Shown here one piece after another: positions 34,620 through 44,089 of a DNA stretch of 58,564 nucleotides. Within the stretch, counting starts at the first letter, position 1. Every line of letters starts with the position of its first letter. The stretch is from UBA7805 sp036146215 (lineage in GTDB: Bacteria > Planctomycetota > Planctomycetia > Pirellulales > UBA7805): positions 1 to 58,564 of the forward strand of contig JAYYJN010000130.1 in NCBI GenBank assembly GCA_036146215.1, in the 5' to 3' direction. Below the pieces are notes generated by a model. The model made no database searches. It was not told the DNA's origin and saw nothing but the letters and a program-made list of their open reading frames with translations. The translations under genes were made by a program, and so were the position numbers.

Positions 34620-35721
34620 ATGGACAAAGAAGTCAAAGATCGCGTTGAAGAGATCCAGCAGCGAATTGTTCAATTAAGAGACTCTCTTTGACTATGCAGG
34701 CAAAATTTCATCCATCAGTGCCATCGAACAAGAAATGGCAGGGGCCGGATTCTGGGATAATCCCGAATCAGCGCAGTCGACCGTTGCGAAGCTGAAATCG
34801 ATCAATGCGATCGTAAAGCCTTTGGCTGAATTGCTCACGGCGGGCGAGGATCTTGCAGCGCTGGTCGAAATGACTCAGGAAGATGCATTACTCGAAGATG
34901 AATTGCTGCAGGAGCTGAGCAGCATGGAACATGGACTTGAGCACCTCGAACTCAAATCACTGCTCGATGGCCCGCACGACGGCTCAGGTGCGATTCTCAC
35001 GATCAATGCCCGAGATGGAGGTACCGATGCAAATGACTGGGCAGAAATGGTTTTACGCATGTACCTTCAGTGGGCCCAGAAGAACCAATACACGTCAGAG
35101 CTTCTAGATCGTCAAGACAATGATGAGGCTGGCATCAACAGTGCCGCGCTAGCGATCCGCGGGCCGATGGCTTATGGCTATTTGAAAGGTGAGACAGGAA
35201 TGCATCGCTTAGTGCGGATCAGCCCTTTTAATTCGGAAGGGAAGCGACAAACCAGCTTTGCTTCGGTCGATGTATCACCAGAGATTACAGACGAAACAGA
35301 AATTGAAATCAATCCGTCTGATGTCCGAGTAGATACCTACCGTGCCAGCGGTGCGGGGGGGCAGCATGTTAATAAAACAGATAGCGCCGTACGTCTAACG
35401 CATTTGCCGACGCAAATTGTGGTCCAGTGTCAGAATGAACGGAGTCAACATAAAAACCGCTCTACTGCTTATAAGATGCTACGAGCCCAGCTTGCACGCT
35501 TGGAGGAAGATAAACGGGAGGCAGAGCAGGCAGCACGTTACAAAGATCAGGCGCGAGTCGGCTTTGGCTCCCAAATCCGAAATTATTTTCTTCATCCGGA
35601 TCAACGGGTAAAAGATGCCCGAACTAATTTTCTCGTCGGTAATTTCCAGTCGGTCATGGATGGCGGGATTCAACCTTTCCTGGAGGCATATCTTCGCTGG
35701 AGGGTGAAGGAGCAAGGCTAA
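34620..35721 (+). CDS. prfB: Peptide chain release factor 2, with programmed +1 frameshift
   Basis: RF2 terminates translation at UGA and UAA. The gene begins at the ATG at 34620 (AGGGGAAG just upstream), reads 23 codons to CTT, then meets an in-frame TGA (34689-34691). A +1 shift at CTTTGAC gives Leu-Asp-Tyr and opens the main frame to 35721, for 366 residues in total. Domain 2 has RISPFNSEGKRQTSF with the SPF stop-codon recognition motif. The GGQ motif that drives peptide release is in YRASGAGGQHVNKTDSAVRL. The shift autoregulates RF2: when RF2 is scarce, ribosomes frameshift and make more. Prokaryotic RF1 is elsewhere. Confidence 0.96.
34674..34692 (+). promoter_or_regulatory. prfB programmed +1 frameshift site
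   Basis: The slippery CTT-TGA-C is at 34686-34692. In E. coli the stimulator is AGGGGG three bases before CTT. Here the upstream element is the weaker purine run AAGAGA, four bases before CTT. The stop codon and following C are conserved, so slippage of peptidyl-tRNA-Leu into the +1 frame remains the likely mechanism. Confidence 0.9.
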
Positions 35722-35746
35722 TCTGCGGTGAAATGTGTGAGAAGCG

Positions 35747-36871
35747 ATGCAAACATTTGATGTGATCGTTATCGGATGTGGTGTAATCGGTAGCGCTGCG
35801 TTCCAGGCATTTGCCTCCGCGGGATTGCGTGTACTGGGGGTTGATCGCTGCCAACCGCCTCACGACAAAGGAAGTTCTCACGGACAATCACGAATTATCC
35901 GGCAAGCCTATTTTGAGCATCCCGACTACGTGCCTTTGCTGCGGAGGGCGTCCCGCGGTTGGAAAGAGCTTGAGGCACAAACCGGTGAAACTCTGCTCCA
36001 TCAAGTTGGTTTACTTCAGGTAGGCCCAGTCGATGGTTTTGTGATTCCCGGAGTTTTGGCCAGCGCTGCGGAACACCATTTGCCCATTGAGCGTATTGCG
36101 GCCGGGGAAATCGAGAAAAAATTTCCCGGTTTCCGTGCCGGAAATGAGATGATCGGTCTGTTTGAACAGCAAGCCGGATATCTATTGGTAGAAGAAGCGA
36201 TCCGCGCATATCTTCGATCCGCACAGCACGCCGGCGGTATGTTACACGTTGATTCCCGGCCAGCGCAATGGAAGGTCGACGGGGAGGGGGTCCGTGTCAC
36301 ATCGGGTGGTCAGCATTTTTTCGCTGACCGTTTGGTGCTTGCAACCGGAAGTTGGTCTGGCCCTCTGGTCGCGGCCTGTGGAGTGCAATTGAGGGTCGTC
36401 AGAAAGCATGTGCACTGGCTGGCCAATGACTCATCTTCTTACCGAACTGGAAGTCCCGTATTCTTTTTTGAGACGCCGGAAGGAGATTTCTATGGGTTTC
36501 CACAACTTGATCCGCGTGGGATCAAAGTGGCCGATCACCGAGGTGGCGAGCCGGTAAACGATCCGGACTTGCTCGATCGGTCTGTAGATCCAGAAGATCG
36601 TGTCCGAATTAAGTCATTTTTACGCAACTACCTTCCCGATATCTCCACCCGGATAACGGATCATCAGGTCTGTATGTACACCCGCTCTCCAGATGAGCAT
36701 TTTGTGGTGGACAGGCATCCTGAATATCGACAGGTGGCCCTTGTTGCGGGTCTCTCAGGTCACGGTTTCAAGTTTGCTCCCGCTTTGGCTGAAGCGGTTT
36801 ATGATCTGATTTTTGATCGTGTAAGCGACAATGCGATTGATTTTTTGTCGCTCGCCCGTTTTAGAAATTGA
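35747..36871 (+). CDS. Sarcosine oxidase/N-methyltryptophan oxidase-type flavoenzyme
   Basis: A 374-residue FAD oxidase of the MSOX/SolA group within the DAO family, expected to oxidise an N-methyl or secondary amino acid and produce H2O2. The N-terminal GxGxxG is in DVIVIGCGVIGSAAFQAF. HGQSRIIRQAYFEHPDYVPL is the typical MSOX flavin region. The Cys in DHQVCMYTRSPDEHFVVDRH is at the position where this family attaches FAD covalently, and LSGHGFKFAPALAEAVYDLI is the closing motif. The true substrate cannot be fixed from sequence; the 8-alpha-S-cysteinyl link is inferred from the conserved Cys. It follows prfB by 25 bp on the same strand. Confidence 0.9.
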   Translation: MQTFDVIVIGCGVIGSAAFQAFASAGLRVLGVDRCQPPHDKGSSHGQSRIIRQAYFEHPDYVPLLRRASRGWKELEAQTGETLLHQVGLLQVGPVDGFVIPGVLASAAEHHLPIERIAAGEIEKKFPGFRAGNEMIGLFEQQAGYLLVEEAIRAYLRSAQHAGGMLHVDSRPAQWKVDGEGVRVTSGGQHFFADRLVLATGSWSGPLVAACGVQLRVVRKHVHWLANDSSSYRTGSPVFFFETPEGDFYGFPQLDPRGIKVADHRGGEPVNDPDLLDRSVDPEDRVRIKSFLRNYLPDISTRITDHQVCMYTRSPDEHFVVDRHPEYRQVALVAGLSGHGFKFAPALAEAVYDLIFDRVSDNAIDFLSLARFRN

Positions 36872-37210
36872 ATGTCCAATCGAGCTGCTTCTATTTTGTG
36901 CGCTTGGTTCGGGTCGTAACGATCGTAGGACTTTCTTTCGTTGCGCAGCAGCAACACGTGTTGCAAAAAAACAACGCGGATACCCCTCGCGTGGTAGTTT
37001 TGAGTAGCGTGGATTCGATTTTGCGCGCACCAATTCGATTGATGGGTGCTGCGCGACAGGATGCTAGGGCACGATCGGCCTCAGTTTTCCTGCAGTGGAT
37101 CTTCGTTAATTGGCCAATTTTGCGAGTCGGGCAAATCGTGGTATACGGGGATTCCCTGTCCCGCGGAATTGCACCACCCGTTTGTCGAAGCATGCTGGAA
37201 TTGACGGATC
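36872..37210. other. Intergenic region (339 bp) upstream of the first DUF11 protein
   Basis: Short overlapping reading frames exist on both strands but show no family resemblance, no good start signal and no neighbour coupling, so I do not call a gene. The segment probably carries the terminator of the preceding oxidase gene and the promoter of the DUF11 lipoprotein gene. I see no clear hairpin terminator or promoter consensus. Confidence 0.5.
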
Positions 37211-39769
37211 ATGTCGGCTGCCACCAAACTCCAAAACGCATCCCATCGCCGGTCCGGTGCCCAAAGGGTTCTGGCTGCACTTGCGTTGTTGCTGGCGTTT
37301 TCAGGTTGCCGTAGTTTTTATGACCAATCGACCCCTCCTCCGCCTGCGGTAGGTGGTCCCGGTGCGGTGAGTATTCCGTCGGTGGATGGAATCGCACCGA
37401 TTGCTCCGCCTCCTCCTCCGCCAGGCCCGGGCGCGGTGCCCCCTTCGACTCCACCAGACCCCCCACGATTCGGGTTGTTTGACTCCTTCGGTCGTGGTGG
37501 TGTGGCAGACGCTCGGCTGACGCTTTCTCCGCAATCCATTGTTGCGCCCGTCGGAAGCGAAGTCGTGTTGATTGGTGGCATTACCAACAATCAAGGCAAG
37601 GGTGCGGTGAGTGAGCGCATTGATTGGATGCTTTCACCAGAGAGTGTGGGCGAGTTTATGACAGTTGATAAGAGCCCGAGCTGTTTACTCTTGAGATTTC
37701 CTTCCAATCGTCCACGCAAGGTTACCAACAATTATGCCATCAGCAGCACCACGACCGCTCGCAAGGCCATCAACCGTGGGACCGCCACACCTCAGGACAA
37801 CGTTGTGATAGAAAGGGGACAAACCTGGGTGACTGTCAGTTCTCCAACCGACGGTGTGAGTTATGTGACCGCATTTGCCCCGAATGTTCCAGCGTGGGAA
37901 TTAAGAAAACAGAATGCCACAATTTATTGGGTAGATGCCCAGTTTTCCTTCCCGGCCCCCGCCATCGCTCCGATTGGAGAACGTCATACTTTTACCACGG
38001 TTGTGACGCGACTCAGCGATGGATCACCATTAGAGGGCTACGTGGTTCGTTATCGTTCGACCGATGGCAATGCGGTGTTCGCGCCCGCCGGAAATCCAAT
38101 GGTTGAAATGCTGACTGACGCCGAAGGAAGAGCATCCGCCGAAATCTATCAACCGAATCCAGGTCGTGGGAACACCCAAATTCAGATGGAAGTGATTCGT
38201 CCAGCTGGCAGGAATAATGCGGCTGATCGTCGCTTGGAGGTGGGTCGGGGTGCGACTTCAATGACATGGACCGCACCTGGCGTTTCGCTTGATGTGACCG
38301 GCCCACCCAGTAGTTCAGTCGGTTCGCAGGCAAGTTTTCAGGTCGTCGTTACCAATAACGGGGATATGCCACTGCAGGATGTCACGGTTTCGCATCGCGT
38401 CCCTGCACCCCTTGAGTTTGTAAACAGCAGCGTGCAGGCGACGCGCGATAGGGACAACTTGAAATGGAATATCGGCCAATTGGCGGCAGGTCAAACAGAG
38501 ACGATTATCATTGATTACAAAGTTCTCAGCTCGGGAAGTGCCCGGAATTGTTTTTCCGTAACCAGTGCGGAGCAAGTGCAGGATCAGGCTTGTATTGATC
38601 TGAATACCACCGAACCGCAACTGGAACTCAACGTTTCTGGACCGACCACAGCCATGGTGGGCCAGAGTGTCACATACCAGATTTCGATTACTAATCGGAG
38701 TCGAAGTCCGCTTTCTGGATTGATTGTCAAAAATACGTTTGACGACGGCTTGAAGCATGCAGTTGCCGCAAGTCCGATTGAGCGAGACTTGGGAACACTC
38801 GGACCAGGACAAACCCTAGATGACATCAGCGTAACTTTCCAAGCAACGCGGCCAGGGAAACTTTGCCAAACGGTCGAAGTGCTGAGTCTCGGGGCCACTG
38901 CATCGAAACAATCAATCTGTCTCACGGTCGATCAGCAGAAGCTTCAACCCGCCATGAAAATTGAAAAACGGGGACCGACTACTGCGAAAGTCGGTGAGAC
39001 TATTATCTTTGAAAGCCTAATTACAAATACGGGAAATGCGCCGCTCGAGAACGTGACAGTGATCGACACTTTCGAGCGCGGTTTGGAGCCGACTCGAGTT
39101 TCGGATGGTTATCAAATTGAAGAAGATCAATTGACGTGGAAGTTTAACCAGATTGCACCGGGACAAACAGAACGCCTGCAAGTAGAGGTGCAATGCAAAG
39201 AGGCGGTGCGTGCCTGCAGTCGTTTGACGGGCACGGCCGTTGGGGATCTGGTGATGGCGGATGAGGCGTGTGTGCAAATCATTCAGGCTACTGCTGCCCC
39301 TCCTGTGACCGGACCTCCCGTAACCGGCGGACCAACCGAACCCGGGACCGCGCCGCTTGCGCCGTCTGGTTCGGCTGAAAATGCTGAAGTGGGGGACGTG
39401 CTGTCATTGCGAGTCACCGACCTCAGAGATGAGGTCCCGATCGGGGGCACCGTCGTATACGAGGTCACGGTCACAAATCTTCAGAATGTTCCCGACGCAA
39501 ACGTTGTAGTCATCGTCACAGTGCCCGAGGGTTTAGCGCCCACATCGGGTGGAGTGGGAATTGTCGCTCCGAGCAATCCGAACATCGGTCAACGTGTCAT
39601 TCGCTTTAATCCGGTTGCGGAAATCCGCCCTGGTGAATCACTGATCTATCGTATTCCTATCCAAGCTGAGCAAGCGGGTCAGTTCCGATCTCAGATCCGA
39701 GTCACGAGCGATGGACAGCGACGGCCATTGATAAAAACCGAAGATTCGAGTGTTTTTCAGGATCGATAA
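37211..39769 (+). CDS. DUF11-repeat lipoprotein
   Basis: An 852-residue protein with a lipoprotein-type signal sequence (VLAALALLLAFSGC, lipid-modified Cys at 33). A Pro/Gly-rich linker follows, with PPPPP runs near residues 40-80. Four DUF11-like (TIGR01451-type) immunoglobulin-like repeats cover about residues 365-470, 476-580, 585-690 and 735-850; examples are ASFQVVVTNNGDMPLQDVTV, VTYQISITNRSRSPLSGLIV and VVYEVTVTNLQNVPDANVVV. Between linker and repeats lies a less typical beta region (LTLSPQSIVAPVGSEVVLIG). It is probably a surface or envelope protein with structural or adhesive function. The very end, KTEDSSVFQDR, resembles the end of the second DUF11 protein at 49270. Confidence 0.85.
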   Translation: MSAATKLQNASHRRSGAQRVLAALALLLAFSGCRSFYDQSTPPPPAVGGPGAVSIPSVDGIAPIAPPPPPPGPGAVPPSTPPDPPRFGLFDSFGRGGVADARLTLSPQSIVAPVGSEVVLIGGITNNQGKGAVSERIDWMLSPESVGEFMTVDKSPSCLLLRFPSNRPRKVTNNYAISSTTTARKAINRGTATPQDNVVIERGQTWVTVSSPTDGVSYVTAFAPNVPAWELRKQNATIYWVDAQFSFPAPAIAPIGERHTFTTVVTRLSDGSPLEGYVVRYRSTDGNAVFAPAGNPMVEMLTDAEGRASAEIYQPNPGRGNTQIQMEVIRPAGRNNAADRRLEVGRGATSMTWTAPGVSLDVTGPPSSSVGSQASFQVVVTNNGDMPLQDVTVSHRVPAPLEFVNSSVQATRDRDNLKWNIGQLAAGQTETIIIDYKVLSSGSARNCFSVTSAEQVQDQACIDLNTTEPQLELNVSGPTTAMVGQSVTYQISITNRSRSPLSGLIVKNTFDDGLKHAVAASPIERDLGTLGPGQTLDDISVTFQATRPGKLCQTVEVLSLGATASKQSICLTVDQQKLQPAMKIEKRGPTTAKVGETIIFESLITNTGNAPLENVTVIDTFERGLEPTRVSDGYQIEEDQLTWKFNQIAPGQTERLQVEVQCKEAVRACSRLTGTAVGDLVMADEACVQIIQATAAPPVTGPPVTGGPTEPGTAPLAPSGSAENAEVGDVLSLRVTDLRDEVPIGGTVVYEVTVTNLQNVPDANVVVIVTVPEGLAPTSGGVGIVAPSNPNIGQRVIRFNPVAEIRPGESLIYRIPIQAEQAGQFRSQIRVTSDGQRRPLIKTEDSSVFQDR

Positions 39770-39785
39770 TCTAGTTGTGACTGGT

Positions 39786-40154
39786 TCAAGCGGGATCAAG
39801 TCGCAGCGGAACCATCCTTCCACGCTCCGTGGCCTTGCCAATCGTCAAACGGCCTTCCAGTGCTTGGCCGTGCAGCACAACCACTACTTGCAGCGCATCG
39901 TCCAAAACTGTTTTGTAGCTGCCCCATTCGTAACGCGAAACCGTTCCTCGCTGTTGAGTCAGTGGGCCCTCATAGTCGAGATATTCGAGGCGATGATTTG
40001 CAAGCGGTACAACGTCCAATCGGGTGCCGACGTCCAGCGGTTTCGGTAGTTCCCAGGTCGCCAGATGATCTCCATACTCCAGCATCAAATCCCAGTGACT
40101 CATCCGTGAGGATTTGGGTGGCAGTTTGTGATGGAGGATAACAAATCGAGGCAT
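39786..40154 (-). CDS. Small stand-alone LigD N-terminal-like (3'-phosphoesterase-type) protein
   Basis: A 122-residue protein resembling the N-terminal phosphoesterase domain of DNA ligase D (DNA polymerase ligase-like domain): FVILHHKLPPKSSRMSHWDL, then MLEYGDHLATWELPKP. In LigD this domain removes 3'-phosphate or a ribonucleotide during non-homologous end joining. Here His and Asp residues of the first motif are conserved (H-H...HWDL), but the usual later HxH-type site is not obvious. There is no fused ligase or polymerase domain. Whether it repairs DNA is unknown. It converges with the DUF11 lipoprotein gene 16 bp away and is followed upstream by tyrS. Confidence 0.7.
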   Translation of the reverse strand: MPRFVILHHKLPPKSSRMSHWDLMLEYGDHLATWELPKPLDVGTRLDVVPLANHRLEYLDYEGPLTQQRGTVSRYEWGSYKTVLDDALQVVVVLHGQALEGRLTIGKATERGRMVPLRLDPA

Positions 40155-40187
40155 CTTCGCAGCCCATGCGAGAGTTGCGTTGGTGAG

Positions 40188-41483
40188 TTATAGAAATTTT
40201 AATAAGGCGTATCTCTTTTTGCCTGAGCGAAGCACTACCACCGTTTCGCTGGCAAGATCGTCCGGCCCAAGGCAATAGTCCAAGCTTTCAACGCGTGCAT
40301 TATTCACGTAAGCTCCCCCCTGATCCACGGTTCTTCGTGCGTCGCTTTTGCTTTTGGCGAGGCCCGCCTTACAGAGGGCGTCCACGATAGGAAGACCCTC
40401 ATCGACAAGGGTATCTCGCGGCAATTTTTCGCTGGGAACATCTGCAAAAATTTCTGTCAAATCCGAGTCGGACATCTCGGAGATGGCTGCCCCGAACAAA
40501 ACCTCACTTGCTCGTCGAGCACTGTCGAGCCCTTGCTGTCCGTGCACGAGTAGGGTCAGCGATTCGGCAAGGCGTTGCTGACTCTGGCGATTCTGAGGAT
40601 TGGTTCTGCGATCTTCATCGAGCACGCCAATCTCCTCCTCCGTCAATTCAGTCAGCAACCGCAGACATTTATCCACATCGGCATCATCGGTATTGAACCA
40701 GTATTGATAAAACGCGTACGGGCTAGTCTTTTCCGCCGAGAGCCAAATTGCTCCCTGTTCGGTCTTCCCCATTTTTGCCCCATCACTTTTTGTCAGTAAC
40801 GGACAGGTCAAACCATGCAGGGTTCCTGCACCCATCCGTCGACCAAGTTCAATTCCCGCCGTGATATTCCCCCATTGATCGCTGCCCCCGACCTGAAGGT
40901 TACACCCATACGCTTTCCGAAGGTGGACAAAATCGTAGGCTTGCAGCAGCATGTAGCTGAATTCCGTATAACTCATTCCCGCATCGCTTTGGTCGAGTCG
41001 GGCTTTTACCGACTCCTTGGCAAGCATTTGATTCACTGGAAAATGTTTGCCAACATCTCTCAAAAAAGTGAGATAATCCCACTCCTTCATCCAGTCATAA
41101 TTGTTGACCAGAATTGCCGGTCGATCCGAGTCAAATTCCAAAAACTGTGCGAGTTCATCCATGATCCCTCGAAGATTATGTTCAATCTGATCGGCGGAAA
41201 GGAGATTTCGCTCTTCACTTTTTCCACTCGGATCGCCGATCATGCCCGTTGCTCCGCCAGCAAGCACGATTGGGCAATGCCCCGCTTTTTGGAACCGTCT
41301 GAGCATCATCAGTGGGACGAAATTACCGATGTGCAATCCGTCCGAAGTGGGATCAAATCCGGCGTACACGGTTTGCGGACCCGCAGCCAGCAACGTTTGC
41401 AAGTTTTCTGGATCAGTCGTCTGATGAACCGAGCCTCGCCAATCAAGTTCTGCGTAGATATTTTGCAATGCGTCAGCTGCCAC
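40188..41483 (-). CDS. tyrS: Tyrosyl-tRNA synthetase
   Basis: A class I aminoacyl-tRNA synthetase charging tRNA-Tyr. The HIGH-like motif is in GFDPTSDGLHIGNFVPLMML. The tyrosine site YTEFSYMLLQAYDFVHL and VGGSDQWGNITAG are intact, and the KMSKS-type loop is KSDGAKMGKTEQGAIWL, as in the E. coli enzyme. A C-terminal S4 RNA-binding domain includes LCKAGLAKSKSDARRTVDQG. I chose a GTG at 41483, which has GAGG seven bases upstream; a TTG at 41504 is the alternative. About 431 residues. It follows ispD by about 100 bp on the same strand. Confidence 0.95.
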   Translation of the reverse strand: MAADALQNIYAELDWRGSVHQTTDPENLQTLLAAGPQTVYAGFDPTSDGLHIGNFVPLMMLRRFQKAGHCPIVLAGGATGMIGDPSGKSEERNLLSADQIEHNLRGIMDELAQFLEFDSDRPAILVNNYDWMKEWDYLTFLRDVGKHFPVNQMLAKESVKARLDQSDAGMSYTEFSYMLLQAYDFVHLRKAYGCNLQVGGSDQWGNITAGIELGRRMGAGTLHGLTCPLLTKSDGAKMGKTEQGAIWLSAEKTSPYAFYQYWFNTDDADVDKCLRLLTELTEEEIGVLDEDRRTNPQNRQSQQRLAESLTLLVHGQQGLDSARRASEVLFGAAISEMSDSDLTEIFADVPSEKLPRDTLVDEGLPIVDALCKAGLAKSKSDARRTVDQGGAYVNNARVESLDYCLGPDDLASETVVVLRSGKKRYALLKFL

Positions 41484-41582
41484 AGTCGAACCTCGTTTGT
41501 TCAATCAGTCTGTCTCTGCGTATCTTGTCGTATGTACAATCGGATCGGTAGTGGGGTATGCGATCTGCGTAGGGACGAATTT

Positions 41583-42335
41583 CTAACGAAACAAGTCGTC
41601 ATCTGCAAAGGGATTGCCGGTGCCGCCGACTTTAGGCTTCGGAAGAATCTTGAGGATTTGCGCTGCCAATTTTAGATCTTGTCGTGTCGTGATTTTACGA
41701 TTCAATGGAGAGCCTTCTAACAGGGTTACAGGGTGGCCTGCACGTTCCACTAATTGGGCATCGTCGGTTGCAAAAAAACCATCGCGCTGCCCATAAGCCT
41801 GCAACAGCCAATCCCGGCGAAACACTTGTGGTGTTTGTGCTTCCCACAAGGAAGTACGATCGACTGTTTCGACCACCAGATTTGACCCGTCGCCCAATTG
41901 CTCAGCACGTTTCAGTGTTCCAGCGACTGGGATGCCGGGCAGCGCTGCCCCCGATCGGACACCCGCATCGAAAATTGTGTCAATCCATTCATCGACAATG
42001 CAGGGGCGTGCTGCATCATGAATGGCGATAAAATCTGCCTCAGCGTTAACATGAGTCAGTGCTTTCTCAACCGAATCGGCCCGCTCCGCACCTCCTTCCA
42101 CCAGATCAATCCCAAGGATGGCGACATTTGCCGAAAATTTCATTTCAAATGCGTCGCGATCCTCCGGTGCGATAATCAGAATGAGTTGAATTACGTCGTC
42201 CCGATTAAGAAATTTTTCAGCAGAGTGCAACCAAACAGCACGCCCGTCTAAACTGGCGAAAGGTTTTTTATAGTGCCTGTCTTTGAACCGTCGGCTTTTA
42301 CCGGCAGCGGGCATAATGACCGAAAATTTTGACAC
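41583..42335 (-). CDS. ispD: 2-C-methyl-D-erythritol 4-phosphate cytidylyltransferase
   Basis: It couples MEP with CTP to form CDP-methylerythritol in the non-mevalonate isoprenoid pathway. The 250-residue protein begins SVIMPAAGKSRRFKDRHYKK, the nucleotide-binding glycine/arginine loop with the catalytic Lys. It continues with FIAIHDAARPCIVDEWID and TVDRTSLWEAQTPQVFRRDW. The C-terminal VTLLEGSPLNRKITTRQDLK is typical. Start ATG at 42335. It is followed downstream by tyrS. ispF, often adjacent or fused elsewhere, is not present here. Confidence 0.94.
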   Translation of the reverse strand: MSKFSVIMPAAGKSRRFKDRHYKKPFASLDGRAVWLHSAEKFLNRDDVIQLILIIAPEDRDAFEMKFSANVAILGIDLVEGGAERADSVEKALTHVNAEADFIAIHDAARPCIVDEWIDTIFDAGVRSGAALPGIPVAGTLKRAEQLGDGSNLVVETVDRTSLWEAQTPQVFRRDWLLQAYGQRDGFFATDDAQLVERAGHPVTLLEGSPLNRKITTRQDLKLAAQILKILPKPKVGGTGNPFADDDLFR

Positions 42336-42432
42336 GATTGCAGATTCCCCCTCGGCTAACTCTGACCTATCCTAGCATGCCTGGTATACCTTTCGGTAGC
42401 CGACCCATCCATGTCCGGAGCAGAATACCAGA

Positions 42433-42930
42433 CTAGGCATCCGAGACATCGGCATGCGGCGAGAGAGCAATCTGATGTCGCATCATCTCGGGAATGCAGT
42501 TTTGCAATCGCTCTACAATATTATTCCCACTCGGGGAAACCTGACCAATGATGCGGTAGTTTCCATCTTTTAACAACGCTTCCAAGTCGCGAAGTTGCTC
42601 GTCGAGCACAGACAGTATGTGCTTCAGTTGTGGTGGTTTAATTGGTGTGCTCTCGAGTCGCACGTTCCGCAGTCCGGGTATCCGCGTGACGCAAAAGAGT
42701 CGACCCTGCTCTGCTTTGTAACGTTCACCGTGAAGAAAAACTCGGCGCAATTGATGTTGCTCATTGAAGTGGTATGCGACTTCAGGATCAAAAAATAAGC
42801 TCAACGCGCCATTGTTTCGAAATCCAAAAACGACAGGATCGTTTTCGGGAGGCAGTTCTAATTTTGCCCGCTGAACGAGTGCCGTTGCGTCAGCGAGTAG
42901 GTCTTCCGCCTTTTCGAGGGATGGATCCAT
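42433..42930 (-). CDS. Conserved hypothetical protein
   Basis: I do not recognise the family. The protein has 165 residues, no signal peptide and no transmembrane helix. The N-terminal third is a predicted helix (LEKAEDLLADATALVQRAKL). The middle is beta-rich (VVFGFRNNGALSLFFDPEVA, RRVFLHGERYKAEQGRLFCV) and the end is helical. It looks like a compact cytoplasmic domain and codon use matches the neighbours. It sits 18 bp from the start side of the site-2 protease gene on the same strand, so the two are probably co-expressed; that is the only hint about function. Confidence 0.65.
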   Translation of the reverse strand: MDPSLEKAEDLLADATALVQRAKLELPPENDPVVFGFRNNGALSLFFDPEVAYHFNEQHQLRRVFLHGERYKAEQGRLFCVTRIPGLRNVRLESTPIKPPQLKHILSVLDEQLRDLEALLKDGNYRIIGQVSPSGNNIVERLQNCIPEMMRHQIALSPHADVSDA

Positions 42931-42948
42931 GCGAACAAAAAAGCAGAT

Positions 42949-43992
42949 TTATTTCGGTGAACGTGAACGATAACGTTTTGCAGCCTCTTGCAAAACCTGT
43001 CGCTGCGCTTGGGTCAGTGACGCCAAACCGCGATCGTGGACACACTGCAGCACATCATCCAGTGCTGAGTCTGCTTTCTGGTTGTCTGCTTCATCCTTTG
43101 TGGGAAAAAAGGGTGCATGTTCATCGACAAACAGGTTGTCTTGTTGCGGCTGGTCCACTTCGAATTCTGTGTTTTGCAAAAGCACGGATGAATCTGCTGC
43201 AAACTCGCTTTCCCTTGCGATTTCACGATCCGAATGATTTACAGAATGGACGGATAGTGGAACGACAGAGAAGCAAAAGCAGTAAACAGCAAGAATAATT
43301 AATGGCAACCACAATGGCATGCTACCAATTGCTTGGTGATTTACTCCCGTCACAATTGCCAGCACAAATATTCCAAGGGAGGTTGCATGCGATGCCTTGC
43401 GGACGACGTGCCATGCCCGCTGATCGCCCATGGTCGGCCAGAGAAATGCATGCAGGCTCCATCCACCGTCAAAAGGCATCGTGGGCAGAAGATTCAAGAG
43501 CACGAGTCCTAAGTTGATCCAGACCGCTATTCGAAGCCCAACGATCGGTGCTGCTGCGGCAAAAAAATCATGTACACCATTACCCCAACCCCATAGACCT
43601 TCAATCGGCGAATCATCCAATAACCATAGTCCCCCGATCGAAAGGGCAAAGGCGAAAAAGCTTATCAGCGGTCCACTAAGTGCAACCCACAAATCTTTTC
43701 CAGCCTGTTGAGGAAACGAGTGAAAGCTCAAGCCTCCGAATGGCGTGAGCACCAGCATCTCATTGTTTCCTCCGATGCGGTGCACCATGAAGCAATGCCC
43801 CGCCTCGTGAAGCGAAACCGCAGCAAGCCATACAAGTAAGATTAATCCCGTGTTTCCTAAGGGATCGCCACCTGCTTGCAATCTAAAAAAGAAAACGAAG
43901 ATTGCGACTAGCAGAAATGAAATGTGTAGTCGGAGGGGAAGACCGTTATATCTTCCGAGCGGAACGCTTCCAACAGTGCTCATCGGTTGCAT
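42949..43992 (-). CDS. Site-2 protease-type (M50) membrane metalloprotease
   Basis: An integral membrane zinc protease that cleaves substrates inside the bilayer, often to release regulators. Active-site HEAGH is in AAVSLHEAGHCFMVHRIGGN. The third zinc ligand lies in LLNLLPTMPFDGGWSLHAFL, where the family pattern NPLP-LDGG appears as PTMPFDGG. Several transmembrane segments surround these (ISFLLVAIFVFFF, GLILLVWLAAV, WLPLIILAVYCFCFSVVPLS). The C-terminal roughly 100 residues are hydrophilic, ending in a helical CVHDRGLASLTQAQRQVLQE. I used the ATG at 43992; a TTG at 44025 and an ATG at 43983 are possible. Substrate unknown. Confidence 0.88.
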   Translation of the reverse strand: MQPMSTVGSVPLGRYNGLPLRLHISFLLVAIFVFFFRLQAGGDPLGNTGLILLVWLAAVSLHEAGHCFMVHRIGGNNEMLVLTPFGGLSFHSFPQQAGKDLWVALSGPLISFFAFALSIGGLWLLDDSPIEGLWGWGNGVHDFFAAAAPIVGLRIAVWINLGLVLLNLLPTMPFDGGWSLHAFLWPTMGDQRAWHVVRKASHATSLGIFVLAIVTGVNHQAIGSMPLWLPLIILAVYCFCFSVVPLSVHSVNHSDREIARESEFAADSSVLLQNTEFEVDQPQQDNLFVDEHAPFFPTKDEADNQKADSALDDVLQCVHDRGLASLTQAQRQVLQEAAKRYRSRSPK

Positions 43993-44089
43993 CGGACTTT
44001 GCCATAAAATGCAAGGGATTGTCAATGCTGTATCGTAACAAGTACGATTTGAACCGGCAAATCGCGTTTGGTTTCAAAGGGGATACAGA

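Noticed and set aside
34689..34691. In-frame stop codon in prfB as evidence of a pseudogene
   Set aside because: The stop lies exactly in the CTTTGAC programmed frameshift site known for prfB, and the +1 frame restores a full-length RF2.
36868..37314. A 148-codon plus-strand frame between the sarcosine oxidase-like and DUF11 genes
   Set aside because: It overlaps the DUF11 start region in another frame, has no ribosome site and no recognisable domain, and a competing minus-strand frame exists in the same place.
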